Part shown: piece after piece, positions 17,486-26,968 of the stretch
Numbering within the stretch: position 1 is the first letter of the stretch
How the letters are laid out: each line of letters starts with the position of its first letter
Assembly (NCBI RefSeq): GCF_900105175.1
Contig: NZ_LT629771.1
Span: 868,001-932,000 of the forward strand
DNA length: 64,000 nucleotides
Reading direction: 5' to 3'
Source of the DNA: Jiangella sp. DSM 45060
GTDB taxonomy: Bacteria > Actinomycetota > Actinomycetes > Jiangellales > Jiangellaceae
Translations under genes and position numbers: made by a program
The notes under the pieces: model-generated
Told to the model about the DNA's origin: nothing
Database searches by the model: none
Seen by the model: the letters and a program-made list of their open reading frames with translations, nothing else

Positions 17486-18490
17486 TCAGCCGGCGGTCCA
17501 GTCGACCAGCACGCCGACGACTGAACGGTCCCCGTCGCCCAGCCGGCCGTACAGCCCCGGCAGGTCGCCCGGCGCGATGCGGTCGGTGACCACGGGTGCC
17601 AGCGACAGCCGCCCCCGCGCGACGCTCTCGAGGAGGTACCGCACCGAGCGCTGGACCGACCATCCGCCCGCTTCGACGTCGTCCGCGTCCCGCCACGGAT
17701 GGTTGGCGCAGCCGACGACCCGGATGCCGTCGTAGTGGAACCTCGCCGGGAAGCTCAGCAGCTGCCGATGCAGCGCGGCGCCGGTCCGCGCGTCCGGCAG
17801 GTCGCGGTACACGCCGAGCACCGCGATGCGGCTGCCGCGCCGGCACACGCGGGCGGCGGTGTCGAGCCCTCGCCAGCTCCCGCTCGTCTCGACCACGAGG
17901 TCGACGCCCTCGGGCGAGACGCGCCGCACGTCGCCGGCCAGAGCCGAATCGCGCCCGTCCCACGTGGGCAGGCCGAGGCCGGCGGCGAACCGGAGACGGT
18001 GGTCGTCGGCGTCGATCGCGTGCGTCCGGGCGCCGCACGCCGTCGCCACCAGCGCCGCGCACAGCCCGACGACACCCAGCCCGACGACCGCCACGTTCTC
18101 GCCGGCCGCGTACTCGCCGGCGTGCAGGCAGTACAGCCCGAGGCTGGCGAGGTAGCACAGGACCGCCTCGTCGAAGGGCACCTCGTCGGGCACCGGGACG
18201 ACGCGGTGCGCGGGCACGATCGCCGCGTCGCCGTGCGGGGCCGCCGCGAAGACGCGGTCGCCGGGACGGACCGAGGCGACGCCCGCGCCCGTCTCGAGCA
18301 CCCGGCCGGCCGCGAGGTAGCCGGGCTCGTCCATGAAGCCACTCGGCCCGGACCGGTACGCGTGCAGCTCGCTGCCGGCGCTGACGGCCGTGAGCTCGAC
18401 GCCCACCAGCACCTCGCCGGCGCCTGGCCGGGGCGTCTCGGTCTCGCGCAGCTCCAGCCGCCGCTCGCCGGTGATCGTCCATCGCCTCAT
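17486..18490 (-). CDS. Medium-chain dehydrogenase/reductase, zinc alcohol dehydrogenase-like
   Basis: A 334-aa MDR-superfamily protein. The N-terminal GroES-like domain (about 1-110) contains RPGDRVFAAAPHGDAAIVPA. The Rossmann domain begins at NVAVVGLGVVGLCAAL, with ID in the second strand suggesting NAD(H) use. The four-Cys structural zinc lobe is missing and the usual GHE zinc motif reads PGYLAAGRV, so it resembles the atypical sugar-alcohol or bacteriochlorophyllide-type MDR group. The substrate is unknown. It ends 7 bp from dnaE2 in convergent orientation and has no obvious partner gene. Confidence 0.82.
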   Translation of the reverse strand: MRRWTITGERRLELRETETPRPGAGEVLVGVELTAVSAGSELHAYRSGPSGFMDEPGYLAAGRVLETGAGVASVRPGDRVFAAAPHGDAAIVPAHRVVPVPDEVPFDEAVLCYLASLGLYCLHAGEYAAGENVAVVGLGVVGLCAALVATACGARTHAIDADDHRLRFAAGLGLPTWDGRDSALAGDVRRVSPEGVDLVVETSGSWRGLDTAARVCRRGSRIAVLGVYRDLPDARTGAALHRQLLSFPARFHYDGIRVVGCANHPWRDADDVEAGGWSVQRSVRYLLESVARGRLSLAPVVTDRIAPGDLPGLYGRLGDGDRSVVGVLVDWTAG

Positions 18491-18535
18491 GCGCTGGCAG
18501 TCAAGGCGGAACGGTGTTCCATGTCAACGGGACGG

Positions 18536-18541
18536 TAGCGT
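18536..18541 (+). promoter_or_regulatory. -10 box TAGCGT of a leaderless gene
   Basis: TAGCGT ends 6 nt before GTG 18548 of the hydrolase-phosphotransferase fusion. This supports the GTG start. Confidence 0.5.
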
Positions 18542-18547
18542 CGGGGC

Positions 18548-20191
18548 GTGCCTGTCTACCGCGCCGACGACGCCACGACGCTGCACTACGACGAGCTGGC
18601 CGGGGCGGCCGCCGCGGGCCCGCCGATCGTCGTCCTCGCCGGGGGAGCGGCCCGGCACCCGGTGTACCTGGGCGATCTCGCCGGGCTGGCCGAGCGGCAC
18701 CCGCTGGTGATCCCGCACCTGCGCGGCGTCGGGGCGTCACCGGCGCCGGACGAGCCGGAGGCGGGCTCGTACTGGCGGCAGGCCGACGACGTCGAGGCGC
18801 TGCGCCGGCACCTCGGGCACGACCGCCTGCTGGTCGCCGGGCACTCCGCCGGCACCCGGCTGGCCGTCGCGTATGCCGTCCAGCATCCGGAGCGGGTCGC
18901 CGCGCTGCTGCTGGTCACGCCGCCGTCGACGCACCTGGTCGAGGTGGCGCCGGACACCGCGGCGATCGCCGCCCGCCGCACCGACGACGCGTTCACCCAG
19001 GCATGGGCGGCGCTGCAGGCCGCCCCGTCCGAGCTCGACGACGACGGGTTCGGCGACTGGCAGCGCCGGGTCGCGCCGGCCGGCTACGCGCACTGGGGCC
19101 CGGCCGAGCGGGAGCACGCGACGCAGGGCGGCTGGGACCTCGCCGCCGGCCGCGCCTACTTCAGCGTCGACCCGCCCGCCGACCTCGCCGCGCGGCTCGC
19201 GTCCGTCACGGCGCCGGTCCTCGTGGTCGCGGGCGCCGACGACGCCCTGACGGGGTTCGCGCCGGTCGCGGCGCTGGCCGAGCGGTTCCCGTCCGGCCGC
19301 GTGGCCGTCGTCGAGGACTGCGGCCACTACCCGTGGGTCGAGCGGCCGGCCGAGTTCCGCGCCGCCGTCGACGCGTTCCTGGACGACGTCGTCGAGGTGC
19401 CGCTGGTGGGCGGCGACGTCAGTGACGGCGTCGTCCGCGTCGGCGGGACGGTCCGGCGGCACCCGGGGCGCGCCGCGGCCGCCGTCCACGCCTACCTGCG
19501 GCACCTGGAGGCGGCCGGCTTCCCGTACGCGCCGCGATTCCTCGGGTTCGACGACCGCGGCCGCGAGATCCTCACCTTCCTCGACGGCGAGATGGGCGGG
19601 CGGCCGCTGGCGCCGTGGGCCGTCACCGAGGACGCGCTGCGCGAGATCGCCGTCATCCAGCGCCGCCTGCACGACGCCGCCGCCGGCTTCACGCCGCCCG
19701 ACGGCGTCGGCTGGCCGGTGGGCGTCGAGCTGCCCGGCGTGCCGTCGCTGTTCGACGCCCCGGACGTCGTCGGGCACAACGACATCACCTTCGAGAACAC
19801 GATCTTCGTCGACGGGCGGCCGGCCGGCATCATCGACTTCGACCTCGCCGGGCCCACCACCCGGCTGCTCGACGTCATCACGACGCTGCGGCACTGGGCG
19901 CCGATGGCCGCTCCGGCCGACCGCGACCCCGCCCTGCGCGACGCCGACGCCGGCCGGCGCATGCGCATCTTCGTCGACGCCTACGGACTCGACGACGACC
20001 GTCGCGCCGCACTCCTCGACGTCGCCGACCGCCGCTACACCCGCGTCTGGCACGTCATGAAGTACCGCGCCGAGACCGACGGCGGCGGCTGGGCCCGCAT
20101 GTGGGAGGGCGGCGCCGGCGACGCCATCAAGCGGGCGCACGACTGGTTCCGCGCCGAGCGCGACACGCTGGCCGCGGCGCTCACCGGCTGA
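18548..20191 (+). CDS. Fusion of alpha/beta hydrolase and APH-type phosphotransferase
   Basis: A 547-aa two-domain protein in one uninterrupted frame. Residues 1-280 are an alpha/beta hydrolase: nucleophile Ser in [11 protein letters not shown], Asp in [10 protein letters not shown], His in [11 protein letters not shown]. From about 285 ([21 protein letters not shown]) an aminoglycoside-phosphotransferase-like kinase domain follows, with the catalytic loop [13 protein letters not shown] (HxDxxxxN) and metal-binding GIIDFDLAG. The two domains meet with almost no linker, and GTG codons near 19,400 could start the second domain alone. Hydrolysis plus phosphorylation of one small molecule is a reasonable guess; substrates are unknown. 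GTG 18548 follows a TAGCGT box. Confidence 0.87.
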   Translation: MPVYRADDATTLHYDELAGAAAAGPPIVVLAGGAARHPVYLGDLAGLAERHPLVIPHLRGVGASPAPDEPEAGSYWRQADDVEALRRHLGHDRLLVAGHSAGTRLAVAYAVQHPERVAALLLVTPPSTHLVEVAPDTAAIAARRTDDAFTQAWAALQAAPSELDDDGFGDWQRRVAPAGYAHWGPAEREHATQGGWDLAAGRAYFSVDPPADLAARLASVTAPVLVVAGADDALTGFAPVAALAERFPSGRVAVVEDCGHYPWVERPAEFRAAVDAFLDDVVEVPLVGGDVSDGVVRVGGTVRRHPGRAAAAVHAYLRHLEAAGFPYAPRFLGFDDRGREILTFLDGEMGGRPLAPWAVTEDALREIAVIQRRLHDAAAGFTPPDGVGWPVGVELPGVPSLFDAPDVVGHNDITFENTIFVDGRPAGIIDFDLAGPTTRLLDVITTLRHWAPMAAPADRDPALRDADAGRRMRIFVDAYGLDDDRRAALLDVADRRYTRVWHVMKYRAETDGGGWARMWEGGAGDAIKRAHDWFRAERDTLAAALTG

Positions 20192-20228
20192 TATCCGGGA
20201 CGTGCTCGGCGCGGCCCGCCGCGCCGTC

Positions 20229-20234
20229 TAGAGT
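20229..20234 (+). promoter_or_regulatory. -10 box TAGAGT of leaderless nucS
   Basis: TAGAGT ends 7 nt before GTG 20242 of nucS; no ribosome site is visible. Confidence 0.55.
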
Positions 20235-20241
20235 CGTGGCG

Positions 20242-20931
20242 GTGAGGATCGTCATCGCGCGCTGCCAGGTCGACTACGCCGGCCGGCTGACCGCCCACCT
20301 CCCGCTCGCGACCCGCGTCATCATGGTGAAGGCCGACGGCAGCGTGCTGGTCCACTCCGACGGCGGCTCGTACAAGCCACTGAACTGGATGAGCCCACCC
20401 TGCACGCTCACCGTCCGCGACCCCGAGCCGGACGAGGACGGCGTCGCCGCGGTGTGGACGGTGCAGAACGGCAAGACCGACGACCGCCTGGTGATCAGCC
20501 TGCACGAGGTCCTGCACGACTCCAACCACGACCTCGGCGTCGACCCCGGCCTGGTGAAGGACGGCGTCGAGGCGCACCTGCAGGTGCTGCTGGCCGAGCA
20601 GGTCGAGACGTTCGGGTCCGGCTGGCGGCTGGTGCGCCGCGAGTACCCGACGCCGATCGGCCCGGTCGACCTCCTCTGCCGCGACGAGCAGGGCGTCGCC
20701 GTCGCCGTCGAGGTGAAGCGGCGCGGCGAGATCGACGGCGTCGAGCAGCTCACCCGCTACCTCGACCTCCTCAACCGCGACCCGCTGCTCGCCCCGGTGC
20801 GCGGCGTGTTCGCGGCCCAGGAGATCAAGCCGCAGGCCCGCACGCTCGCCGTCGACCGCGGCATCACCTGCCTCACCGTCGACTACGACGCCCTCCGCGG
20901 CGTCGACGACCCCACGTCGCGGTTGTTCTGA
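20242..20931 (+). CDS. nucS: NucS (EndoMS) mismatch-specific endonuclease
   Basis: A 229-aa protein close in length to mycobacterial NucS. The N-terminal beta-rich DNA-binding domain ([40 protein letters not shown]) and the C-terminal PD-(D/E)xK nuclease domain are clear: GPVDLLCRD and [21 protein letters not shown] give the Asp and ExK. NucS with the beta clamp performs non-canonical mismatch repair in Actinobacteria that lack MutS/MutL. The start is GTG 20242 after the TAGAGT box. It lies only 2.8 kb from the mutagenic DnaE2 gene on the same strand. The 3' end converges on the WXG-type operon. Confidence 0.95.
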   Translation: MRIVIARCQVDYAGRLTAHLPLATRVIMVKADGSVLVHSDGGSYKPLNWMSPPCTLTVRDPEPDEDGVAAVWTVQNGKTDDRLVISLHEVLHDSNHDLGVDPGLVKDGVEAHLQVLLAEQVETFGSGWRLVRREYPTPIGPVDLLCRDEQGVAVAVEVKRRGEIDGVEQLTRYLDLLNRDPLLAPVRGVFAAQEIKPQARTLAVDRGITCLTVDYDALRGVDDPTSRLF

Positions 20932-20940
20932 CCGCCGCCG

Positions 20941-22863
20941 TCAGGTCCGGCCCAGGAACGTCTGGGCGCCCTGCCAGCCACTGTCCCAGGCGTCGGTGCC
21001 GGCGTCGGCCATGTCGTCCAGGGCCGGGACGCTCTGGACCCACTCCATGAACTGCCGGCGCAGCTCCGGGTCGCCGTAGATCTGGTCCATCGGCAGCAGC
21101 TCTCCGTACTGTCCCTTGATCGCGTCCGGCGCGGAGTCCATGACGTGCGACTCGGGCGTGGAGCCGACACCGTTGCCGATCATCGCGTGCACCGTCATGT
21201 ACCAGCGCAGTTGTGCCGCGTCGGTGTTCTCGGCGATGACGGCGCCCTCGGTGTTCGTGCTGTTCGCCCACTGGTCGAGCTTCCCGCCGACCCCCTGGTG
21301 CAGCAGCCAGAAGCCGAGGCCGGGGGGCAGCACCGCGCCGGTCCCCTCGGTGAAGATCTTCGCGACGGCGCCCTTGCGGGCCTTCTCCCGCTCGTCGAAG
21401 TCGGCGGCGAACTCGCGCTGGCCCTCGAAGTACAGCGTGGCCGCGGCGCCGAACAGGCTCATGACGTCGTTCACCCGGTTGCCGCCGTCGGCCTTGTCGG
21501 CGGCGATCGCGTCGGCGAGGGAGCTGTTGTACAGCGACTCGACGGCGACCTCGAACGGCGCGGAGTACTCGATCTGGTCCTGGAAGCCGCCGAGGAAGCG
21601 GTGCACGGCGCGCGGGCTCAGGTAGAAGTCCGGGCTCAGGCCGGTGCCCTGGGGGAAGTCCGCCGGGACTCCCGTCATCGACGAGCCGCGGTCGCCGGGC
21701 ATCTCGCCGCCGTCGATGAACGAGCCGGCCACCAGCTCGTCGACGTACGCCGCCGCGATGCGGGCGGTCGAGTCCTTGATCGCCGGCGGGATCTGCTGGT
21801 GGTCGGCCGAGCCGGTGATGAACTCGAACGCCAGCGCCGCCTGCTCCGGCGTGTGCTCGGTGTTCGGCGGGTCGCCCTGCGAGCCCGTGGCGGCCTCGAT
21901 GGCCAGGCCGAAGCTGTCGGCCAGGTCGGCGCGCTGGGCCGGGTCGCCCGCCGCCGCGTAGACGCGGTGCGTCAGCTCCTTGGCCGAGATGTCCTGCTCG
22001 GACAGCACCTTCGTCGCCAGCCCGGGATAGCGGGCGAGGGTGTTGAAGGCCAGCGCGGTGATGTCCTCGGTCAGGCCGACCGCGGTGTCGCCGTCGCCGA
22101 GGGTCTTGGTCGAGATGTTGTTGGGGTCGGCCCAGTCCTTGTCGGAGAACGCGTCGAGCGCCGTCCCGTTCACGGTCTGCTCGACGAACGCCTGCTGGCC
22201 GGAGAAGTCGCCGTACTGCAACAGCGCCAGCCGGCCCCAGGCGACCTGCGGATCGTCCGTCGCCAGCCCGAACTCGCTGAACGCGCTCATGCCCTCGGGA
22301 GGGGTCTCGTCCATCATCGCGGTGCCCAGGCCGATGCTCAGCAGCTTCAGGTACTCCTGGGCGTTCTCGCCGACGCCGGACTCGGGCATGCCCATGGACG
22401 CGGCCAGCCGGGCCGCCATCTCCGGGCCGAGCTCGGCGTAGAACCCGGCCATCGCGTCCGGGTCGTACGCGATCTGCTCGAGCTCCTCCATCATGTCCGC
22501 GTCGACCTCGCCGGCCTCCTTGACCCGGGTGGCGAGGTCGCGGCCCTGCCGCTCGGCCAGCCCCGGCTCGAGGTCGGTCGTCGCGTTCTCCTCGATCTGC
22601 ACCATGGGCGCGTTCGGCTGCTGGTGCTGGATCGCCCGGGCGAGACCCAGCCGGCGCTGCGTCTCCTGCAGCGCCGACTCGACCCACTCGTGGACGACGG
22701 CGAGGTCGTCGAAGCCGGTCGACGTCACGTCCAGCCGGTTCATGTCCGCCCGGACCGATCGCTCCGTGGTGTAGCCGAGGAAGTCGTCCATCTCTCGCCG
22801 GGCGATCTGCAGCTTGGCGACGAGGTCCTCGAGGCCGGTCACCGAGACGGAGGAGAACGTCAT
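20941..22863 (-). CDS. Large WXG-operon protein, candidate type VII secretion substrate
   Basis: A 640-aa hydrophilic protein without signal peptide or membrane span. Its first 90 residues are predicted helical and rich in Arg/Glu/Leu ([19 protein letters not shown]), like the partner helices of WXG100 proteins. The rest is acidic, with many Asp/Glu/Ala/Gly, and has no recognised enzymatic motif. It resembles the WXG-associated DUF6571-type proteins of actinomycetes, although I cannot confirm this. The ATG overlaps the stop of the upstream WXG-like gene (ATGA), a layout typical of ESX substrate pairs. No secretion machinery is in the window. Confidence 0.7.
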   Translation of the reverse strand: MTFSSVSVTGLEDLVAKLQIARREMDDFLGYTTERSVRADMNRLDVTSTGFDDLAVVHEWVESALQETQRRLGLARAIQHQQPNAPMVQIEENATTDLEPGLAERQGRDLATRVKEAGEVDADMMEELEQIAYDPDAMAGFYAELGPEMAARLAASMGMPESGVGENAQEYLKLLSIGLGTAMMDETPPEGMSAFSEFGLATDDPQVAWGRLALLQYGDFSGQQAFVEQTVNGTALDAFSDKDWADPNNISTKTLGDGDTAVGLTEDITALAFNTLARYPGLATKVLSEQDISAKELTHRVYAAAGDPAQRADLADSFGLAIEAATGSQGDPPNTEHTPEQAALAFEFITGSADHQQIPPAIKDSTARIAAAYVDELVAGSFIDGGEMPGDRGSSMTGVPADFPQGTGLSPDFYLSPRAVHRFLGGFQDQIEYSAPFEVAVESLYNSSLADAIAADKADGGNRVNDVMSLFGAAATLYFEGQREFAADFDEREKARKGAVAKIFTEGTGAVLPPGLGFWLLHQGVGGKLDQWANSTNTEGAVIAENTDAAQLRWYMTVHAMIGNGVGSTPESHVMDSAPDAIKGQYGELLPMDQIYGDPELRRQFMEWVQSVPALDDMADAGTDAWDSGWQGAQTFLGRT

Positions 22864-23114
22864 GCCGGCGGCTCCTCCGCGGGGGCCGCGGACACGGCGG
22901 CGGCGATGTCCGCGACGATGGCGTCGGCGCCCTTCTGCAGGACGCTCTTGTGGATGTCGAGGGAGGTGCCGAAGCCGTCGGCGCGGGTCCCGGTCCACGC
23001 CTCGCCGGACGCCATGATCGACAGCGGCCCGTCGAGTGCCGCCTTGAGGTCGCCGATGATCCGGCCGACCTGGATCTGCAGTCGTTCGAGGTCGGCGCGC
23101 GTGGTGTCGTTCAC
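22860..23114 (-). CDS. WXG100-like small protein
   Basis: An 84-aa helical protein with the central turn [11 protein letters not shown], a W-x-G motif at about residues 40-42 between two amphipathic helices. This is the hallmark of ESAT-6/WXG100 proteins, which form helical hairpin dimers and leave the cell through type VII secretion. The length fits the family, but a C-terminal YxxxD/E signal is not seen, so the large downstream protein may carry the export signal of the pair. GTG 23114 is the only reasonable start. It is divergent from lpdA. Confidence 0.75.
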   Translation of the reverse strand: MNDTTRADLERLQIQVGRIIGDLKAALDGPLSIMASGEAWTGTRADGFGTSLDIHKSVLQKGADAIVADIAAAVSAAPAEEPPA

Positions 23115-23176
23115 AACGTCCCAGTGAATACCGAGGTGGATTCACATCGGCTTCACGACTGCGTCATCGCAGGATC

Positions 23177-23182
23177 TAGGCT
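23177..23182 (+). promoter_or_regulatory. -10 box TAGGCT of leaderless lpdA
   Basis: TAGGCT ends 7 nt before ATG 23190 of lpdA; no ribosome site is visible. Confidence 0.6.
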
Positions 23183-23189
23183 GTCCATC

Positions 23190-24590
23190 ATGAGTGCGCA
23201 CTTCGATGTCGTCGTCCTGGGCGCCGGCCCCGGCGGGTACACCGCGGCCGTCCGCGCGGCCCAGCTGGGCAAGTCCGTCGCCGTCGTGGAGTCCAAGTAC
23301 TGGGGCGGCGTCTGCCTCAACGTGGGCTGCATCCCGAGCAAGGCGCTGCTGCGCAACGCCGAACTGGCCCACATCGTCAAGAACCAGGCCGACACCTTCG
23401 GGCTGGTCTTCGAGGGCGAGGTCAAGGCCGACTACTCGAAGGCGTACGAGCGCAGCCGCACCGTCGCCGACGGCCGCGTCAAGGGCGTGCACTACCTGAT
23501 GAAGAAGAACAAGATCACCGAGTTCGACGGCTGGGGGACGTTCACCGACGCCACCACGCTCGACGTCCGCCTGAACGACGGCGGCAACGAGACGGTCACG
23601 TTCGAGCACTGCATCATCGCCGCCGGCGCCACCACCCGCCTGCTGCCCGGCACGTCGCTGAGCTCGCGCGTCGTCACGTACGAGGAGCAGATCCTCGAGA
23701 GCGAGCTGCCGCGGCGCATCGTCATCGCGGGCGCCGGCGCCATCGGCGTGGAGTTCGGCTACGTCATGGCCAACTACGGTGTCGAGGTCACCATCGTCGA
23801 GTTCCTCGACCGCATGCTGCCGCTCGAGGACCCCGAGGTCTCCAAGGAACTGGCCCGCCAGTACAAGAAGCTCGGCGTCGACGTCCGCACCTCCACCCGG
23901 GTCGAGTCCATCGACGACTCCGGCGACTCCGTGCGTGTCACGGTGTCGTCCGGTGACAAACAGGAGGTCATCGAGGCCGACAAGGTCCTGCAGGCCATCG
24001 GCTTCGCCCCGCGCGTCGACGGCTACGGCCTCGACAAGACCGGCGTCCGGCTCACCGAGCGCGGCGCCATCGAGGTCGACGACCACCTGCGCACCAACGT
24101 CCCCAGCATCTACGCCATCGGCGACGTCACCGGCAAGCTGCTGCTCGCGCACGCCGCCGAGGCCATGGCCGTCATCGCCGCCGAGACCATCGCCGGCGCC
24201 GACACCATGCCCGTCGACTACGCCATGATCCCGCGGGCCACCTACTGCCAGCCGCAGGTCGCCAGTTTCGGCTACACCGAGGAACAGGCGCGCAAGCTGG
24301 GCCACGAGGTCAAGGTCTCGAAGTTCCCGTTCATGGCCAACGGCAAGGCGCACGGCCTCGGCGACCCCGTCGGCTTCGTCAAGATCATCGCCGACGCCGA
24401 GCACAACGAGCTGCTCGGCGCCCACCTCATCGGCCCTGACGTCACCGAGCTGCTGCCCGAGCTGACCCTCGCCCAGCTCTGGGACCTCACCGCCGACGAG
24501 GTCGGCCGCAACATCCACGCCCACCCGACGCTGTCCGAGGCGGTCAAAGAAGCCATCCACGGCATCTCCGGCCACGCGATCAACATCTAG
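23190..24590 (+). CDS. lpdA: Dihydrolipoyl dehydrogenase (E3)
   Basis: A 466-aa flavoprotein disulfide reductase. It has the FAD-binding [21 protein letters not shown], the redox disulfide Cys42/Cys47 in [15 protein letters not shown], the NAD-binding [14 protein letters not shown], the second FAD motif [16 protein letters not shown], and the active-site His-Glu pair in [13 protein letters not shown]. It regenerates lipoamide for pyruvate, 2-oxoglutarate and branched-chain dehydrogenase complexes. It stands alone, as the main E3 gene does in mycobacteria. ATG 23190 follows a TAGGCT box. Confidence 0.96.
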   Translation: MSAHFDVVVLGAGPGGYTAAVRAAQLGKSVAVVESKYWGGVCLNVGCIPSKALLRNAELAHIVKNQADTFGLVFEGEVKADYSKAYERSRTVADGRVKGVHYLMKKNKITEFDGWGTFTDATTLDVRLNDGGNETVTFEHCIIAAGATTRLLPGTSLSSRVVTYEEQILESELPRRIVIAGAGAIGVEFGYVMANYGVEVTIVEFLDRMLPLEDPEVSKELARQYKKLGVDVRTSTRVESIDDSGDSVRVTVSSGDKQEVIEADKVLQAIGFAPRVDGYGLDKTGVRLTERGAIEVDDHLRTNVPSIYAIGDVTGKLLLAHAAEAMAVIAAETIAGADTMPVDYAMIPRATYCQPQVASFGYTEEQARKLGHEVKVSKFPFMANGKAHGLGDPVGFVKIIADAEHNELLGAHLIGPDVTELLPELTLAQLWDLTADEVGRNIHAHPTLSEAVKEAIHGISGHAINI

Positions 24591-24624
24591 CGACGGTGCC
24601 CCTGACCTCTGGTCTCCGATCGCG

Positions 24625-24978
24625 ATGAGTGCGAGCGCAGCGCAGGCGGCAGCCTTCTACCGCGAGGCCATGCGCGAAGGCGCGGTCTGGGGTGTCCGAG
24701 ACGAGACCGGGTTCGCCGCGCCACTGACCGGCGACGGTGTGCGCGCCATGCCCTTCTGGTCGCTGCGATCGCGAGCCGAGAAGGTCATCCAGAACGTGCC
24801 GGCCTATGCCGGGTTCACGGTGGCGAAGATTCCGCTGACTGAATGGCGTGAGCGGTGGCTGCCCGGCATGATCGATGACGGCCTGTTCGTTGGCATCAAC
24901 TGGTCCGGCGAGCATGCCACCGGCCATGACGTACAGCCGGCCGAGGCGGAGGCGGCCCTTGCGGCGACGGAGCCTTGA
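24625..24978 (+). CDS. DUF2750-type protein
   Basis: A 117-aa cytosolic protein. The pattern AAAFYREAMREGAVWGVRDETGF, then PFWSLRSRAEKVIQNVPAYAGF and LPGMIDDGLFVGINWSGEHATGHDVQP, matches the DUF2750 family of small proteins of unknown function. It starts 34 bp after lpdA and could be read from the same transcript. There are no cysteines or membrane spans. Codon use is a little less GC-biased than in lpdA. Confidence 0.75.
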   Translation: MSASAAQAAAFYREAMREGAVWGVRDETGFAAPLTGDGVRAMPFWSLRSRAEKVIQNVPAYAGFTVAKIPLTEWRERWLPGMIDDGLFVGINWSGEHATGHDVQPAEAEAALAATEP

Positions 24979-25044
24979 GCTCGCGCGTCCTGACGCGTCC
25001 CGGCGTCCCGGCACCGGCCGGCCCACCGGGAACAGATGGAGACC

Positions 25045-25634
25045 ATGAGAAGCATCTACGTCGTCACCCACCCCGAGGCCACGCACCACGTCGACGGCCT
25101 GGTGGGCGGGTGGTACGACTCGGAGCTGACCGACCGTGGCGTCCGGCAGGCCGGGGCGATCGCGGACGTCCTCGCCGGCCGGCTGGGCGCGGCGGCCGAG
25201 GTGTACTCGTCGCGGGGCGGCTCGGCATGGACCTGACGATCGACGCCGACCTGCGGGAGAAGTCGTACGGCGAGGCGGGCGGCCGGCCGCAGGCGTGGCT
25301 GGACGCCCGCTTCGTCCCGCCACCGCGCGACGGTGAGCGCCTGCGCCACGACGAGGGCGTGGCGGGCGCGGAGACGCAGCTGGACCTCGCCGTCAGGGCG
25401 TACGCGGCGATGGAGCGCGTGCTCGGCTCCGCCGCCGAGGAGCAGGTGATCGTGACCCACGGCGGCACGGCCACATATCTCTTCGCGGCCTGGATCGGCA
25501 TGCCCGTCGACGCCGCGGGCCGGGTGCACTTCCGGGTGTCGTCCGGCGGCATCAGCCTGCTGCGCGAGGACGACCGCTACCACAGCCGTCAGCTCGCCCG
25601 GCTCGACGAGACCGGTCACCTCGACGGCTGGTGA
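25045..25634 (+). pseudogene. Histidine phosphatase family gene with internal deletion and frameshift
   Basis: ATG 25045 (ribosome site GGAGACC just upstream) opens a phosphoglycerate mutase-like protein: [32 protein letters not shown], ending at EVYSS near 25215. The frame then hits a stop at 25236. The rest of the family, [31 protein letters not shown] through VIVTHGGTATYLFAAWIGMP, continues in the next frame to 25634. The segment that normally joins the two (YSSDLxRxxxTAE) is missing. The simplest reading is a deletion of about a dozen codons that also shifted the frame, so the phosphatase is dead. ATG 25227 could still start the C-terminal half. Confidence 0.8.
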
Positions 25635-26167
25635 GGCCGTAAGTCCTCGGCCTTCTGCTCGATCTCGTCCGTGACGACGCCGTCGACGCAGCGCAGGCGG
25701 ACCTCGACCTCGACGGCGTCGCTCTCGAACTTGACCTGCGGGTGGTCGTCGGCGTCGTCGTCATCGGCGTCGGCCTCGTAGCCCTGGGCCGGGGTGACGG
25801 CGAGGATCCGGACGGTGCCGTCGGCGTTGCACTGCGCGGTGACGGTGCCGGCGCCGAGCGCGTTCACGACCCGCGCACGGGCGGGCGGCGGCGTGGCCGG
25901 GGGAGTCGTGGACGGCGGAGTTGTGGACGGCGCCGTGGTCGGCTCGGCGGACGGCGTCCCGGGGTCGGTCGCGCCGGTGGTCTGGCCGGTGGTGGGCGCG
26001 GCGAGGCGCTGCTCGACCTCCGCCTGGGTGAGCGGGTCCTGGCTGGAGCCGAAGATGTCGCTGCCGATCATGCCGACCGCCGCCATCCCGACCGCCGTCG
26101 CCCCGGCCGCGGCGGCGAGCCACAGCAGCACGCCGGTGCCCACCCGCACGACCCTCGGACTCGTCAT
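25616..26167 (-). CDS. Exported or membrane-anchored protein next to a two-component system
   Basis: A 183-aa protein with one N-terminal hydrophobic segment (about 12-35), then a Thr/Pro/Ser-rich linker (about 55-95) and a small beta-rich domain (VVNALGAGTVTAQCNADGTVRILAVTPAQGYEADADDDD) with two cysteines. An N-in anchor with an extracytoplasmic domain is likely. No family was recognised. It is divergent from the response regulator gene, and the intergenic region holds paired TAAGG half-sites, so it is a likely target of that regulator. Its 3' end overlaps the end of the broken phosphatase gene by 19 bp. CATAGT lies 6 nt before the ATG. Confidence 0.7.
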   Translation of the reverse strand: MTSPRVVRVGTGVLLWLAAAAGATAVGMAAVGMIGSDIFGSSQDPLTQAEVEQRLAAPTTGQTTGATDPGTPSAEPTTAPSTTPPSTTPPATPPPARARVVNALGAGTVTAQCNADGTVRILAVTPAQGYEADADDDDADDHPQVKFESDAVEVEVRLRCVDGVVTDEIEQKAEDLRPHQPSR

Positions 26168-26190
26168 GGCCCCACTATGCCCGGCACCCG

Positions 26191-26209
26191 GGTTAAGGGA
26201 CGGCTAAGG
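26191..26209 (+). promoter_or_regulatory. Direct-repeat operator, likely for the adjacent response regulator
   Basis: GGTTAAGG and GGCTAAGG lie 11 bp apart start to start, the helical spacing used by OmpR/PhoB-type regulators. The site lies between the divergent exported-protein and regulator genes. A related site in the opposite orientation is upstream of the PepSY gene (28242-28260). Confidence 0.6.
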
Positions 26210-26267
26210 CGACCTCAACGGACGTCTGAGGCAGGGCGATCCGGCCGGAACGGCGGCGCCGGTGCCC

Positions 26268-26273
26268 TAGGGT
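26268..26273 (+). promoter_or_regulatory. -10 box TAGGGT of a leaderless gene
   Basis: TAGGGT ends 7 nt before ATG 26281 of the response regulator gene. Confidence 0.55.
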
Positions 26274-26280
26274 CGTCGGC

Positions 26281-26964
26281 ATGGCTCAGGTGCTCGTCGT
26301 CGAGGATGATGCGACGATCAGGTCCGCGCTGATCCGCGGGCTGACCGAGCGCGGCCACGCCGTGCGGTCGGCGCCCACGGCGATGGCGGGGCTCGAGCAG
26401 GCGGTGGGCGACCGGCCGGACGTCGTCGTGCTGGATCTGGGGTTGCCGGACCTCGACGGGACGGCGATGCTGCGGATGCTCCGGGGCGTCAGCGACGTTC
26501 CCGTCATCGTGGCGACGGCGCGCGACGACGAGAGCGAGGTGGTCGCCGTCCTCGACGCGGGGGCGGACGACTACGTGACGAAGCCGTTCGGGGTCGCGCA
26601 GCTCGACGCGCGCATCCGGGCGGTGCTGCGGCGCGGCGGCGACGAGCAGCGCGACCAGGCGGTCACCGTCGGCGGGCTGCGCATCGACCCGCGTTCGCGG
26701 CAGGCCACGCTCGACGACGACACGCTGGACCTGACGCCGCGCGAGTTCGACCTGCTGCACTACCTGGCCGCCCGCGCCGGCGAGGTCGTCAGCAAGCGCG
26801 AGCTGCTGACGGAGGTCTGGCAGCTCCCGTACGGCGGCGCCGACAAGACCGTCGACGTCCACCTGTCCTGGCTGCGCCGCAAGCTCGGCGAGACCGCGCA
26901 GGACCCCCGCTACCTGCACGCCGTCCGCGGCGTCGGGGTGCGGCTGGCCGCGCCCGAGGGGTGA
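26281..26964 (+). CDS. Response regulator, OmpR/PhoB family
   Basis: A 227-aa regulator. The receiver domain has the acidic pair in VVEDD, the phosphorylated Asp52 in LDLGLPDLDG, Thr in VATARDDE and the conserved Lys in DDYVTKPF. The winged-helix domain (about 130-225) shows LDLTPREFDLLHYLAARAGEVVSKRELLTEVW and KTVDVHLSWLRRKLGE. It is followed 4 bp later by its sensor kinase gene. The similar 11-bp-spaced repeats upstream of this pair and of the PepSY gene suggest autoregulation and control of PepSY. Confidence 0.94.
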   Translation: MAQVLVVEDDATIRSALIRGLTERGHAVRSAPTAMAGLEQAVGDRPDVVVLDLGLPDLDGTAMLRMLRGVSDVPVIVATARDDESEVVAVLDAGADDYVTKPFGVAQLDARIRAVLRRGGDEQRDQAVTVGGLRIDPRSRQATLDDDTLDLTPREFDLLHYLAARAGEVVSKRELLTEVWQLPYGGADKTVDVHLSWLRRKLGETAQDPRYLHAVRGVGVRLAAPEG

Positions 26965-26968
26965 CGTC

